From Acidimicrobiia bacterium (lineage in GTDB: Bacteria > Actinomycetota > Acidimicrobiia > Acidimicrobiales > Aldehydirespiratoraceae), in assembly GCA_003231645.1 (NCBI GenBank), contig QIIW01000134.1, positions 1 to 64,000 on the forward strand: a DNA stretch of 64,000 nucleotides, given 5' to 3'. The position numbers and the translations under genes are program-made. Below are positions 51,671-63,467 of the stretch, piece after piece; positions within the stretch are counted from its first letter, which is position 1, and every line of letters begins with the position of its first letter. A model generated the notes under the pieces. That model ran no database searches. It was not told the DNA's origin and was given only the letters and a program-made list of their open reading frames with translations.

Positions 51671-53194
51671 ATGGCACAGCAACGACGTGCGCTTCTCTCG
51701 GTGTTCGACAAGACCGGAATCGTCGAACTGGCCGGCGGACTCGATGAACTCGGTTGGCAGTTGATCTCGAGCGGTGGCACCGCCCGAACGATCGCCGAGG
51801 CCGGGATTCCGGTCGTCGATGTGGCCGACTACACCGGGTCCCCGATCATGCTCGGGCACCGTGTGGTCACCCTCCATCCCCGGATCCACGGCGGCATCCT
51901 GGCCGACCGCGACAATCCCGAGCATCTGGCCGATCTCGAGGCCAACGGGATCGACCCGATCGACCTGGTGGTGGGAAACCTCTATCCGTTCGCGATCGAG
52001 CCGGGCATCGAGATGATCGACATCGGTGGGCCCACCATGGTGAGGGCGGCGGCGAAGAACCACGCCCATGTGGGTGTGGTCGTCGACCCCGGCGACTATC
52101 CGGTGGTGCTCGACGAGTTGCGCCGCGAGGGTCGGCTCACCGACCCGACCCGCCGGCGTCTGGCGCGTGCCGCGTTCGCCCACACCGCGGCGTATGACGC
52201 GGCGATCGTCGGTTGGTTCGACGCCGACGGACCGGAGCCCGAGCGGCTCGCCCCCACGATCCACCTGGCTCTGGAGCGCACCCGTGAGCTCAGATACGGC
52301 GAGAACCCCCACCAGGCGGGTGCGCTCTACCGGGTGGCGGGTTCGCCGAGCATGTGGGACACCGTCGAGCAGTTTTCGGGGGTCGCCCTCAGCTACCTCA
52401 ACATCTTCGACGCCGACGCGGCCTGGCGGCTGGCCCACGATCTCGGCGGAGAACCGACCGTGGCCATCATGAAGCACGCCAATCCGTGCGGCTGCGCGGT
52501 GGCCGACACCACCGCCGACGCCTACCGCCGGGCGTTCGAATGCGATCCGCGCAGCGCATTCGGCGGAATCGTCGCCTCCAATCGCCCGATCGATGAGGCC
52601 ATGGTCGAGGCCATGGAGGCCGCGGCCCAAGCCGATGTGGTGATCGCCCCGGGCTACGCCGACGGTGTGGTCGACCGGCTGATCTCGAGGCGCAAGAACA
52701 CCCGCATCCTGAAAGCCGATCCTCCCGCCGGCGGATTCAGAATCGAGCTGCGCCAGATAGCAGACGGTTTTCTCGTCCAGCAGGCCCACGGGTTCGTGGC
52801 CGGACCCGCCGACTGGAAGGTGGTCACCCGACGTCATCCGACCGATGCCGAGATGGCCGACGCCGCGTTCGCATGGAGGGTGTGTGGTCACGTCACCTCC
52901 AACGCCATCGTGCTGGCCAAGGATCGTGTGGCATGGGGGATCGGGGCCGGCCAACAGAACCGTGTCGAGGCCGGCCAGATCGCGGCCGGCAAAGCCGACG
53001 GTCGGGCATCCGGAGGCGCCTGCGCCAGCGACGCGTTCTACCCGTTCCCCGACGGCATACACGCCGCGGCCGACGCCGGTGTCGCCGTGATCGTGCAACC
53101 GGGCGGTTCCATCGGCGACGACCGGACGATCGCCGCGGCCGACGAGCGTGAGGTGGCGATGATCTTCACCGGCGAACGCCAATTCCTTCACTGA
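51671..53194 (+). CDS. purH: Bifunctional AICAR formyltransferase / IMP cyclohydrolase
   Basis: RALLSVFDKTGIVELAGGLDELGWQLISSGGTARTI; DYTGSPIMLGHRVVTLHPRIHGGILADR; MKHANPCGCA. Confidence 0.98.
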   Translation: MAQQRRALLSVFDKTGIVELAGGLDELGWQLISSGGTARTIAEAGIPVVDVADYTGSPIMLGHRVVTLHPRIHGGILADRDNPEHLADLEANGIDPIDLVVGNLYPFAIEPGIEMIDIGGPTMVRAAAKNHAHVGVVVDPGDYPVVLDELRREGRLTDPTRRRLARAAFAHTAAYDAAIVGWFDADGPEPERLAPTIHLALERTRELRYGENPHQAGALYRVAGSPSMWDTVEQFSGVALSYLNIFDADAAWRLAHDLGGEPTVAIMKHANPCGCAVADTTADAYRRAFECDPRSAFGGIVASNRPIDEAMVEAMEAAAQADVVIAPGYADGVVDRLISRRKNTRILKADPPAGGFRIELRQIADGFLVQQAHGFVAGPADWKVVTRRHPTDAEMADAAFAWRVCGHVTSNAIVLAKDRVAWGIGAGQQNRVEAGQIAAGKADGRASGGACASDAFYPFPDGIHAAADAGVAVIVQPGGSIGDDRTIAAADEREVAMIFTGERQFLH

Positions 53195-53197
53195 TCC

Positions 53198-53923
53198 ATG
53201 GCCGAAGAGCAGGCACCGGAAGGCGCTCACGAACCCGAGAAGAAGCAGGCGAAGAGCCGGGAGTGGGCGCTGCGTGTCGGCGCCCGGCGCTCCTCGGTGT
53301 GGTTCTTCCGGTTCATCCGCCGCATGATCATCCTCTTCATCTTCCCGTGGCTCAGGGTCACCTCGGAGGGGGCCCACAACCTCAACCTGGGTGGCCCGGT
53401 GATCATCGCGCCGTCCCACCGTTCGGCCCTCGATGCACCGATCATCGCGGGGGTCGGCCACCGTCGCATGAGGGCCCTCGGTAAGCAGTCGCTGTTCGTG
53501 AACCCGGTGGCAGCGTGGGTGGTGGCGGCCCTCGGCGCGATACCACTGCGCCGGGGAGAGGCCGACCGTGACGCCATGAAATCGGCTCGTGACATCCTCG
53601 ACAGCGGTGAGGCGATGATCGTCTTTCCGGAGGGAACCCGTCAGAGCGGACCGCGGGTGGCCGAGGTGTTCGACGGCACCGCCTATCTGGCGTCGAAGAC
53701 GGGAGCGCCGATCGTGCCGGTCGGTATCGCCGGTACCGAGACGGCCCTTCCCCCCGGGGCAAAGTTCATCCATCGTTCGCGGGTGGCTGTCGTGGTGGGC
53801 GAACCGATCAGAGTGCCCCAGGGCCGCATGAGCAGGCCGGCAATGCGCGAGTTGAGCGGAAGGATCACCACCGACCTGCAGGCCGCCCTCGATCGCGCCA
53901 ACGAATTGATTCGTCCCGACTGA
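53198..53923 (+). CDS. plsC: 1-acyl-sn-glycerol-3-phosphate acyltransferase
   Basis: VIIAPSHRSALDAPIIAGVGHRRMRALGKQSLF; MIVFPEGTRQSGPRVAEVFDGTAYLASKTGAPIVPVGIAGTE. Confidence 0.94.
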   Translation: MAEEQAPEGAHEPEKKQAKSREWALRVGARRSSVWFFRFIRRMIILFIFPWLRVTSEGAHNLNLGGPVIIAPSHRSALDAPIIAGVGHRRMRALGKQSLFVNPVAAWVVAALGAIPLRRGEADRDAMKSARDILDSGEAMIVFPEGTRQSGPRVAEVFDGTAYLASKTGAPIVPVGIAGTETALPPGAKFIHRSRVAVVVGEPIRVPQGRMSRPAMRELSGRITTDLQAALDRANELIRPD

Positions 53924-53980
53924 CGGCACCGTCCCACCGACGCCAAGTGGCCCCACGCTGCCATGATGGGCCTCTGGCTA

Positions 53981-54859
53981 ATGTCTACCGTCGTCGTCGT
54001 GCCCTCGATTCGTGGCCTCATCGAAGCCCACCGGACTCTGTCGTTCGAGTTCTTTCCGCCCAAGTCGCAGGCCGCGGCCTCCGGCCTGCGCGCCACCATC
54101 GACGTGCTGGAGAAGCTCGAGCCCGACTTCGTTTCCATCACCTACGGGGCCGGTGGCACCACCCGCGAGACCACCCGCGACACGGTCATCGAGTTGTGCT
54201 CCGACCGACGGTTTCCGGCCATGCCCCACCTCACGTGTATCGGCCACTCCTACGCCGAGATCTACGACCTCGTCGACGACTATCAGGCCGAGGGGGTCGG
54301 CAACGTGCTGGCCCTGGCCGGTGACGCGCCCGTCGACGGCTCCCCCGATCCCGGCGATTTCCGTTACGCGCTCGAACTCATCGATGCGGTGCGAGAACGA
54401 ACCGACATGTGCATCGGTGTGGCGGCGTTCCCCGAGGTCCACCCCCGCTCGGAGTCGCGCCGAAGCGATCGCCGCCATCTGGCGGAGAAACTGTCCGCAG
54501 CCGATTTCGGTATCACCCAGTTCTTCTTCGATCCCGACGACTACTTCCGCATGGTCGACGAGCTGGCGGCCCTGGGTTGTGAGCAGCCGGTCCTGCCCGG
54601 GGTGATCCCGGTGCTCAATCCGGTGTCGGTGAAGCGTTTCGCCGACATGAACGGCACCAAGACCCCGGCCGCCCTGTGGGACGCGGTGAGTGGAGCCTCG
54701 GATCCGGACGAGCGGCTGGAGATAGCGGTCGCCGCCGCCACGGAGTTGATTGTCAAACTGCTCGATGGCGGAGCACCGGGCATTCACCTCTACTCGCTCA
54801 ACCAAGCGAATGCCGTGGTGAGAATCTGCGACCGAATCGATCTGCAACGAGGCATCTGA
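53981..54859 (+). CDS. metF: 5,10-methylenetetrahydrofolate reductase
   Basis: [66 protein letters not shown]. Confidence 0.95.
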   Translation: MSTVVVVPSIRGLIEAHRTLSFEFFPPKSQAAASGLRATIDVLEKLEPDFVSITYGAGGTTRETTRDTVIELCSDRRFPAMPHLTCIGHSYAEIYDLVDDYQAEGVGNVLALAGDAPVDGSPDPGDFRYALELIDAVRERTDMCIGVAAFPEVHPRSESRRSDRRHLAEKLSAADFGITQFFFDPDDYFRMVDELAALGCEQPVLPGVIPVLNPVSVKRFADMNGTKTPAALWDAVSGASDPDERLEIAVAAATELIVKLLDGGAPGIHLYSLNQANAVVRICDRIDLQRGI

Positions 54860-54888
54860 GGCTCGGCAGCGCCGCTACGATCGCCCCC

Positions 54889-56085
<1,197 letters not shown>

Positions 56086-56835
56086 TCACACCGGCTCTTC
56101 GATCCGGTAGCGATCGGTCCTGAGATCACGACGGATACGCATGACATCGCCCAGCGTCCGGAAGTAGGCGCTCGGGCGGACCCTGCTGTCATCGCAGTGG
56201 GACCAGCTCACCGGCACTTCGAGTACGTGGTAGCCGAGGGCCCTGGCGATGGCCAGGGCCTCGACGTCGAAGGCCCAGCCATCGACCCGGCAACGAGAGA
56301 ACACCCGGTCGGCGGCATCGCCGGCGAAGACCTTGAAACCCCGTTGCGAGTCCTCGATTCCCGGTAGCACCGCCCGCTGGATGATCCGATTTCCGGTTCG
56401 TCCGAGAAACCGTCGCAGCGACGACTGGGGCCGACCGACCAATTCCCGGTGGTGGGCGATCGACCCGATCACCACGGCCGGCTCGATCGGTTCCTGGTCC
56501 GCGGCGGCGAGAAGGCGATCGAGTTCGCGGATGTCGGTGCTGTTGTCGGCGTCGAGAAACAGTCGACGGCTGCCCGTGGCGGTCAGCATGCCCAACCTGA
56601 CGGCCCGGCCCTTGCCGCCGTTGAACGCGTTTCGCACCACCCTCAGGCGGTTGAAGTCGCCGGTCATGGCCTCGACCACCGCGACGGTGCAGTCGGTCGA
56701 TCCGTCGTCGACCACGATCACCTCGGCGTCCCAGGAGTTGGTTCGGAGATAGTCGGCGATCGACGCCAGGGTCGCCGGTACCCTCGATGCCTCGTTGTAG
56801 GCGGGAATGATGATCGACAGATCACGCATGGTCAC
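56086..56835 (-). CDS. Family 2 glycosyltransferase (dolichyl-phosphate glucosyltransferase-like)
   Basis: LSIIIPAYNEASRVPATLASIADYL; VIVVDDGSTDCTVAVVEAM; RRLFLDADNSTDIRELDRLL. Confidence 0.93.
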   Translation of the reverse strand: MTMRDLSIIIPAYNEASRVPATLASIADYLRTNSWDAEVIVVDDGSTDCTVAVVEAMTGDFNRLRVVRNAFNGGKGRAVRLGMLTATGSRRLFLDADNSTDIRELDRLLAAADQEPIEPAVVIGSIAHHRELVGRPQSSLRRFLGRTGNRIIQRAVLPGIEDSQRGFKVFAGDAADRVFSRCRVDGWAFDVEALAIARALGYHVLEVPVSWSHCDDSRVRPSAYFRTLGDVMRIRRDLRTDRYRIEEPV

Positions 56836-58049
56836 ACCGTTGCCATCTCGAGGGGTTCGCCTGCGGTGGCGTCGGCCCTGACCTCCCGGAGTGTCAGCAC
56901 GAACACCGCGGCGACGACCGGGGCGAAAGGTGAGAAGCCGACGGTCGAGGCAGCGACCTGCGCGGTGGCGGCGACGATCACCATCGCGACGATCGGCCAG
57001 CGGCCCGGGTCGCGCCCGACGAGAACGGCGAGCGTGATGACAATGATCCCGGCGTCGTAGAACATCGTGTGGGGACTCATCAGCACCATGCCCGCAGCCG
57101 TGAGTGCCATCAGGAGATCAAGTTCGACCGACCCGGTCCACCACGCGGCGGCCAGGAGCGCGGCGATGACGACGCTCAGCAGGCCTCCGACCACGATCGC
57201 CAGTGAGGAGTCGACGCCGAGAAGGGCCTGCAGGAAACCAACGACGGCGACGGCATTGTGCCCGTTGATCCCGGCATCGGCGGACACGAACGGGCCGACG
57301 CGGCCGAGCCAGTCCGACACCCACATCGGGCCGAGCATGACGGCATCGACCGTCCAGGTCGCGGCCATCCCGACCGCGGCCCACCCGACCGCCCTGAAGT
57401 GGCGGCCGAGAAACAACAGGGCCATCACGGGAAGTGCGTACTGTGGTCGGAACATCAGGAGGGCAACCGCGATGCCGGCCCGTGCTTCGCGTCCGGTGGC
57501 CAATGACCGCCACATCCAGGCCAGCAACAGCAGGGTGAGGGCGGTGTTCTGTCCACCTCCCACCGCCATGAAGATCGGGTAGAAGCCGATGACCGAGGCG
57601 ATGGTGAGGGCGAACCAGCGGTCGATCACCTCGACCATGGGTCTGATCAGCGTCATGGCGGCGACCAGCGCGGCCACCATCAACGCGGTGTGCACCACGT
57701 AGGCGAGTCGGTAGTCGAGCAGCGACAGCGGGGCGTAGGCGAGAGCCACCTGGGGGGCGTACGCGAAGGCGAGAAAACCATTCTCGGACCCGAGCAGATC
57801 GGTCTGAACGGCAGCCTGGGCGGCGGGGTCGTAGAGGTCGTCGACCTGACCCCGGGCCACCAGCGAACCCGCGGCGTAGAAGGCAGGGAAGTCGCCCCCC
57901 ACCCGTCCGCTCACGGTCGACGATCCACTACCAAGCCCCACCACGAGCAGAAAGGCCGCGCCCACGACCGCGAGGAACACGCGGGGATAGGTGTGCATCC
58001 TCCACTCACGGGTCGAACTGCTGTCGGTTCGGGTCGCCACTTGTTCCAT
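56832..58049 (-). CDS. GT87-type polytopic membrane glycosyltransferase
   Basis: About ten TM segments; GGDFPAFYAAGSLVARGQVDDLYDPAAQAAVQ; MLFRPQYALPVMALLFLGRHFRAV. Confidence 0.8.
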   Translation of the reverse strand: MEQVATRTDSSSTREWRMHTYPRVFLAVVGAAFLLVVGLGSGSSTVSGRVGGDFPAFYAAGSLVARGQVDDLYDPAAQAAVQTDLLGSENGFLAFAYAPQVALAYAPLSLLDYRLAYVVHTALMVAALVAAMTLIRPMVEVIDRWFALTIASVIGFYPIFMAVGGGQNTALTLLLLAWMWRSLATGREARAGIAVALLMFRPQYALPVMALLFLGRHFRAVGWAAVGMAATWTVDAVMLGPMWVSDWLGRVGPFVSADAGINGHNAVAVVGFLQALLGVDSSLAIVVGGLLSVVIAALLAAAWWTGSVELDLLMALTAAGMVLMSPHTMFYDAGIIVITLAVLVGRDPGRWPIVAMVIVAATAQVAASTVGFSPFAPVVAAVFVLTLREVRADATAGEPLEMATV

Positions 58050-58077
58050 TCGGCCCGTCGGCTCCCGGAGTTAGCGA

Positions 58078-59334
58078 TCAGACCGACTGGTGCTCATCGG
58101 CGGCCCGGCGGTCGTGCTTGAGCGTGTACATCGCACGATCGGCGGCCGACATGAGACGTGAGGCGGTGGGATGTTCGACAGTCGAGGCGCTACCGATGCT
58201 CACCCGGAGAGATATGAGTTCGTCTCCGGCACAAATCGGCTCGGCCAGTTCGGTGCTGATGCGCTCGGCCATGTCGCCGCCGACGACTCCGGCCGCCCGA
58301 GGCAGAACCACCACGAACTCGTCGCCTCCGAGCCGTCCGACCAGATCGTTCGGCCGGATCGACTGCTCGAGCCGTCTGGCCACCTCCACCAGCACTTGAT
58401 CACCGGCTCCGTGCCCGAGCCGATCGTTCACCTGCTTGAAGCTGTCGAGGTCACAGAAGAGCACCACGACCTCGTGTTGATAGCCGTCGTTCACGAGGGC
58501 CTCGAGTTCAGCTATGAGAGCGCGTCGGCTGAGAAGACCGGTGAGCGAGTCGTGATCGGCCATGTGGCGAAGGGCCCGCTGGGTGTCGACGAGGCTGGTG
58601 ACATCGGTCCCACTGATCACGAAACCGTTGACCAGCGGATCGTCTCTCAGGTCGGAGATCGACATGTCGAGATGCACAGTGGAGTCATCGGGCCTCCGGA
58701 ACCTGACCGTGACATCGGCCGATCCCTCGATCGCCCGCAAGGTGTCGCGAAAGAGTGCCCGATCGGCGGGAACCATCAGGCTGTCGAGCGACTCGCCGGC
58801 CACCACCGCGATGTCACGGCGCAGGCTCCGACTGAGCTCCCCGTTGGCGGTGACGATCGCCCCATCGGCATCGAGCATCATCAACAGCGACGTCGAGTGA
58901 TGGACGAGAGCCCGTAGAAGATCGGCATCACCCGCCGCCAACTCCAGCCGCCGTCGGTCGGCGACATCGCGTACGACGATGATGACGAACCCGCTGTCTT
59001 CGCCGTCCACCCCGGAGTCCGGCGGGGTCGCGGGCACGAAGCGGCCGCGGATCTCGCACTGTCGCCATTTCCCGTTTCCGTCACGGACCCTGATGTCCAT
59101 GAGTCCGCCCCGGCCCGACTGGGCGACGGTACTGAACGCGTCGAGCGCGGCGGCGTGGTCATCGGGGTGCATGAGGCCGAATGCCGACTCTCCGACCCAC
59201 TCGTTGCGATCCAGCCCCATCAAGTCGACCGATGCGTCGTTGACCCAGAGCAACGTGCCGAGTTGATCGACGATCACCAGGGCATCGGGAAGCTCGGCAG
59301 CGATTCGACCGAGATCGGTCGAGAACGGGGACAT
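58078..59334 (-). CDS. PAS-PAS-GGDEF diguanylate cyclase
   Basis: PAS (LWVNDASVDLMGLDRNEWVGES); ADHDSLTGLLSRRALIAELE; GRLGGDEFVVVLPRA; no TM. Confidence 0.94.
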   Translation of the reverse strand: MSPFSTDLGRIAAELPDALVIVDQLGTLLWVNDASVDLMGLDRNEWVGESAFGLMHPDDHAAALDAFSTVAQSGRGGLMDIRVRDGNGKWRQCEIRGRFVPATPPDSGVDGEDSGFVIIVVRDVADRRRLELAAGDADLLRALVHHSTSLLMMLDADGAIVTANGELSRSLRRDIAVVAGESLDSLMVPADRALFRDTLRAIEGSADVTVRFRRPDDSTVHLDMSISDLRDDPLVNGFVISGTDVTSLVDTQRALRHMADHDSLTGLLSRRALIAELEALVNDGYQHEVVVLFCDLDSFKQVNDRLGHGAGDQVLVEVARRLEQSIRPNDLVGRLGGDEFVVVLPRAAGVVGGDMAERISTELAEPICAGDELISLRVSIGSASTVEHPTASRLMSAADRAMYTLKHDRRAADEHQSV

Positions 59335-59402
59335 GGGGTGTCCATCGGCACGGGGGGGCGATGGTTGAGCCGCCGATCGGGTCCCGACCGATCAGGAAGG
59401 GA

Positions 59403-60341
59403 TCAATCCGCCAGCAGCTCGTGGATCCCGGATCCGCCCACGGCATCGAGGGCTCGCCCGGCAGCATCGACACCGGCCTTCGTGGCGACCGAACGCGCAT
59501 CGTCGCTGTTTCTCGACAGACGGGGAAGGCTGACGGCATCGGGTTGCACGACGAGCACCGGGGTGCCGGCGCGACGGATCGCGTCGACCTCGGAGTCGAG
59601 CTTCCGGGAGAACCACGCACGTACCGGGTCGCTGATCCAACTGCGGGTCGATTCGGCCGCGGTCATCGCCGACGACACGATCACCACGTCGAATCCGAGG
59701 GGAGCCACGAGATCGGCATTGGTCGACGAATGAAGGCCGCCGTCGACGTATTCGTGGCGACCGATCTTCTTCGGCCGGTAGACGCCGGGCACCGCACACG
59801 ATGCCTGTACGGCGTCGCCGATCGACACCGTGATGTCGTCACGTCCGAACACCACGCGGTTGCCGTCGTCGCTGCGAACCGCGACCACCCATGTCGGTTG
59901 GCTGGTCCACGGGGCCGGATGGAGTTCGGATATCCGTGTGGAGAGCGAGTCGGCACGGCGTCGACCGCGGGGCAGCACTCCGAACGCGAACCGTATCGGG
60001 TCGATCTCCCACGGTGGCCAGATCGCCCGGATCGACATGCGAGGCGACATCGGGGCGAGCCGGAAGCCCTCGTCGATCTCGCTCCAGGGCGTGTGGATCC
60101 GGCCCAGGACCTCTTCGCCCTGCGCGCTCATCGGCTCACCGAGGTGGTGGGCGGCACGATCGAGGGGAGAGGCGCCGGCGCGAAGTCCGACGGCCGTTGT
60201 GGAACCGGCCGAGGTGCCGACGATCAAAGCGGCGTCACGGGCATCGAACCCGGTGTCTCTCATGATTGCGGCAAGCACGCCGGAATGCCACGGGTCGCCG
60301 AGCATTCCCCCGGCGCTCAAGACGATGCCAACGCTCAACAT
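59403..60341 (-). CDS. Patatin-like phospholipase
   Basis: VGIVLSAGGMLGDPWHSGVLAAIMRDTG; LIVGTSAGSTTAVGLRAG (GxSxG); YVDGGLHSSTNADL. Confidence 0.9.
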   Translation of the reverse strand: MLSVGIVLSAGGMLGDPWHSGVLAAIMRDTGFDARDAALIVGTSAGSTTAVGLRAGASPLDRAAHHLGEPMSAQGEEVLGRIHTPWSEIDEGFRLAPMSPRMSIRAIWPPWEIDPIRFAFGVLPRGRRRADSLSTRISELHPAPWTSQPTWVVAVRSDDGNRVVFGRDDITVSIGDAVQASCAVPGVYRPKKIGRHEYVDGGLHSSTNADLVAPLGFDVVIVSSAMTAAESTRSWISDPVRAWFSRKLDSEVDAIRRAGTPVLVVQPDAVSLPRLSRNSDDARSVATKAGVDAAGRALDAVGGSGIHELLAD

Positions 60342-60456
60342 CCGCCGCACGCTACAAGGCCTGCGGCCCGTCCGGGCGCAGGCTTGCATCGGGGTCGGGC
60401 GCAGCGGCCCGGCCGGTAGCATGAGATGTTTCCCACCCCGGGGGAGTCGAACACGA

Positions 60457-62553
60457 GTGTCACAGCGGCATCCTGAACTCGACACCGAGCAGGCCTACAT
60501 CGACTACGCCCACGCGTGCCTCGTGACCTTGAGGGAGCGGGCCGCACGCCTCACCGCCGGTTTCCAGCCCACACGGGGTGGCACCAACCAGGCGAGATTC
60601 GAACGGGAGTCGGTGGTCGAGGGGGTCGTTATCCGGCTCAATCAACTCGATGTCGGCGACCGTTCGCTCATATTCGGGCGAATCGACACCGACGGGATCG
60701 ACGAGAGGTTCTACATCGGTCGCCTCGGTGTCTGGAACGAGGATCAGGACCCCGTGGTGGTCGACTGGAGGGCGCCGGCGGCCGAACCGTTCTACCGGGC
60801 CACCGGTCGATCCCCGATGGGCCTGCGGCTGCGCCGACACTTCGCCACCCGTGGACGCACGTTGCTCGGCATTGACGACGAGGTCTTCGGCGGTCGACCC
60901 GACGGAGCCGAGGCCAGGCTCGATGCGGGCACCGGACGCGGTCAGGGTGCTCTGATCGCGGCGCTCGAGGCGGGCCGTACCGGTCACCTCGGCGACATCG
61001 TCGCCACCATTCAGGGTGAGCAGGACGAGATCATCAGGGCGCCTCATCACGGTGTGATGGTGGTGCAGGGCGGCCCCGGCACCGGCAAGACCGTCGTGGC
61101 CCTCCACCGCGCCGCCTACCTCCTCTACACCAACCGTTTCCCACTCGAGGGCCAGGGCGTGTTGGTGCTGGGACCCAATCGGCTCTTCATTGCCTACATC
61201 GAGCAGGTGCTGCCATCGTTGGGTGAGGCGGGTGTCCACGTGGCGGTGCTGGCCGATCTGCTGCGTCCCAAGGTGGGTGTCAACAAGCTCGACGACGAGG
61301 ACGTGGCCAGGATCAAGGGTGACATCGGGATGGCCGAGGTGATCAGCCGGGCGGTGGCCGACCGCGAACGCCCGTTGCGCGATGACCTGGTGGTGGGACT
61401 CGGGTTGCAGCGGCTCCGGCTCACCGTCGGTGAATCGAAGCGGATCATCGTCGAGGCGAGCCGCCGGTCGAGGTCACACAATTCGGGTCGCAGGATCGTC
61501 GAGGAAGAGCTGTTCGAGGTGCTGGGAGGCAGCGCCCGACGACCGGTCGATCCCTCCGAGGTACGCGACCGTCTGAGAGGCAACCTCGCGGTGCGGGAGG
61601 CGCTCGAGTGGATGTGGCCGGTTCTCACGCCGGCCCAGTTGCTTCACGATCTCTACGGCTCGCGAGCCCTGCTCCGTTCGGCCAACGCCGGTCATTTCAC
61701 CGATGCCCAGATCCAGTTGCTCCATCGGGCACGCAGCCCCCACGCCGATGAGGTCGTCTGGCGATTCCAGGACGTGCCCCTGCTCGATGAAGCGCGGGCC
61801 CACCTCGGCTATCGGCCCGGCAAGCGCAAGGAGGATGCGCTGCGCACCTACGGCCACATCTGCGTAGACGAGGCGCAGGACCTGTCGCCGATGGAGCTGC
61901 GCATGGTGTCCCGGCGCTCGCTCAACGGTTCGATGACCGTGGTCGGCGACATCGCGCAGGCCACTGGCGCGTGGGCCAACTCCGAGTGGGATCAGATTCT
62001 GGCCGCGTTGCCGGAGCGTCACGTCTCTCACCGACGTGAACTCACCGTCGGATACCGCATCCCCGAGGCCACGATGGAACTGGCCGGTCGCGTGTTGCCT
62101 CACGCCGCACCCGGGCTGCAGCTTCCCCGGGCGATTCGCGGGGGCGGTGACGTCCCGCGAATCGTCACCGCGACCGGGACCCTCGAGCAGGCGATCGTCG
62201 ATGCCGTGGTGGTCGAGCTGGGCGAGGTGGCGGAGGGAAACATATCGGTCATCGCCCCCGACTCCCTGGTCGACTCGGCCGGGGCGGCGCTGGCCGACGC
62301 CGGTATCGCCTTCGGGGGAGCCAGCCGCCACGGTCTCGACCAGCAGATCACCGTGGTTCCGGTGAGGCTGGTGAAGGGGCTGGAGGTTGATTCGGCGATC
62401 GTCGTGGAGCCGGGCCGGATCGTCGCCGAGGAGCGTCAGGGGGTGCGCTCGCTCTACGTGGCACTCACGCGTGCCACCAAACGAATCACCGTCGTCCACC
62501 GTGAGCCACTGCCCGGCTACCTGACCGAACCGGCCCGCGCCGAGTCGCGATGA
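60457..62553 (+). CDS. HelD-like UvrD-superfamily helicase / RNAP-associated ATPase (start approximate)
   Basis: FYIGRLGVWNEDQDPVVVDWRAPAAEPFYRAT; IQGEQDEIIRAPHHGVMVVQGGPGTGKTVVALHRAAYLLY; CVDEAQDLSPMELRMV; LYVALTRATKRITVVH. Confidence 0.92.
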   Translation: MSQRHPELDTEQAYIDYAHACLVTLRERAARLTAGFQPTRGGTNQARFERESVVEGVVIRLNQLDVGDRSLIFGRIDTDGIDERFYIGRLGVWNEDQDPVVVDWRAPAAEPFYRATGRSPMGLRLRRHFATRGRTLLGIDDEVFGGRPDGAEARLDAGTGRGQGALIAALEAGRTGHLGDIVATIQGEQDEIIRAPHHGVMVVQGGPGTGKTVVALHRAAYLLYTNRFPLEGQGVLVLGPNRLFIAYIEQVLPSLGEAGVHVAVLADLLRPKVGVNKLDDEDVARIKGDIGMAEVISRAVADRERPLRDDLVVGLGLQRLRLTVGESKRIIVEASRRSRSHNSGRRIVEEELFEVLGGSARRPVDPSEVRDRLRGNLAVREALEWMWPVLTPAQLLHDLYGSRALLRSANAGHFTDAQIQLLHRARSPHADEVVWRFQDVPLLDEARAHLGYRPGKRKEDALRTYGHICVDEAQDLSPMELRMVSRRSLNGSMTVVGDIAQATGAWANSEWDQILAALPERHVSHRRELTVGYRIPEATMELAGRVLPHAAPGLQLPRAIRGGGDVPRIVTATGTLEQAIVDAVVVELGEVAEGNISVIAPDSLVDSAGAALADAGIAFGGASRHGLDQQITVVPVRLVKGLEVDSAIVVEPGRIVAEERQGVRSLYVALTRATKRITVVHREPLPGYLTEPARAESR

Positions 62554-62626
62554 ACGCCCGTTCGCCCCGGATTGCAGACCGGGAGGGGGTCGGGTGGGCA
62601 CGCCTGCTCGTGTCGCTTGATTCGGA

Positions 62627-63295
62627 TCAATTGGTGCTCACCAGGATTCTGGAGCAGGCGAACCGATTGATGGTGGTCTCGTCGCCATCGATGACGACGG
62701 TGGAGTCGCCGTCGGGGTTCACCGCCGACACTGTGCCCTCATAGCCCGGGGTCACCGAGGAACGCTCCAGGAAATCGAGCATCCCGGGTGAGAACTCGAG
62801 TGCCTCGGGGATGCGCTCGACCGTGAAGGACTCTCCCGGCGAGAGGCTACCGAGGCTCACCAGGTCGGGTTCGACGTATCCGGAACCCGGGATCGGATTG
62901 CCGTGGGGACAGGTGGTGGGGTCGTTGAGTTCGGCGACCATCGCCTTCTCGACCGCCGGTGAGATCACGTGTTCCCACTTGCCGGCCTCTTGGTGGGCCG
63001 ATGCCCACGACAGACCGAGGATGTCGGTGAGGAAACGCTCGGCGATGCGATGGCGGCGAACCACCGTCTCGGCCAGATCCCGGCCTTCGTCGGTGAGATT
63101 GATGCGCGGGCTGGTGGTGACCAGACCCGAGGTCTCCATGCGCCTGACCATCTCGGACACGGCGGGCCTCGAGACGTCGAGTCGGTCGGCAATCCTTGCC
63201 TGGATCACATCGACATCGTCCTCGACCAGCTCGAAGATCGTCTCGCAGTACTCCTCGAAGGCGGGGTGCCACACCGGCGATTGGTACTCGGCCAT
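62627..63295 (-). CDS. DtxR-family metal-dependent transcriptional regulator
   Basis: EEYCETIFELVEDDVDVIQARIADRLDVSRPAVSEMVRRMETSGLV; HEAGKWEHVISPAVEKAM-type dimerisation motif; C-terminal FeoA/SH3-like domain. Confidence 0.93.
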   Translation of the reverse strand: MAEYQSPVWHPAFEEYCETIFELVEDDVDVIQARIADRLDVSRPAVSEMVRRMETSGLVTTSPRINLTDEGRDLAETVVRRHRIAERFLTDILGLSWASAHQEAGKWEHVISPAVEKAMVAELNDPTTCPHGNPIPGSGYVEPDLVSLGSLSPGESFTVERIPEALEFSPGMLDFLERSSVTPGYEGTVSAVNPDGDSTVVIDGDETTINRFACSRILVSTN

Positions 63296-63467
63296 GGCCC
63301 CGAGTGTACGCGGGTCGGCCCGTGGCACCTGCCCGACCTGTTCGCCCCGTCGCCGTGACCTCGCCCACACTCGGAGTTGTCATACGCGTCGCCTTCGTGG
63401 CCATCATCGTTTCTTGGGAGAATCACCGGTGACGGGCGCTCGTCGCCGGCCTCAGAGAAAGGCACAG

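Noticed and set aside
51251-53956. 901-aa minus-strand ORF opposite purH and plsC
   Set aside because: Mirror ORF from high GC3 codon bias; the plus strand encodes clear PurH and PlsC, and the minus product has no recognisable motifs.
59830-60456. N-terminal 209 residues of the 907-aa plus-strand ORF
   Set aside because: Antisense to the patatin gene; HelD-like homology begins near 60457.
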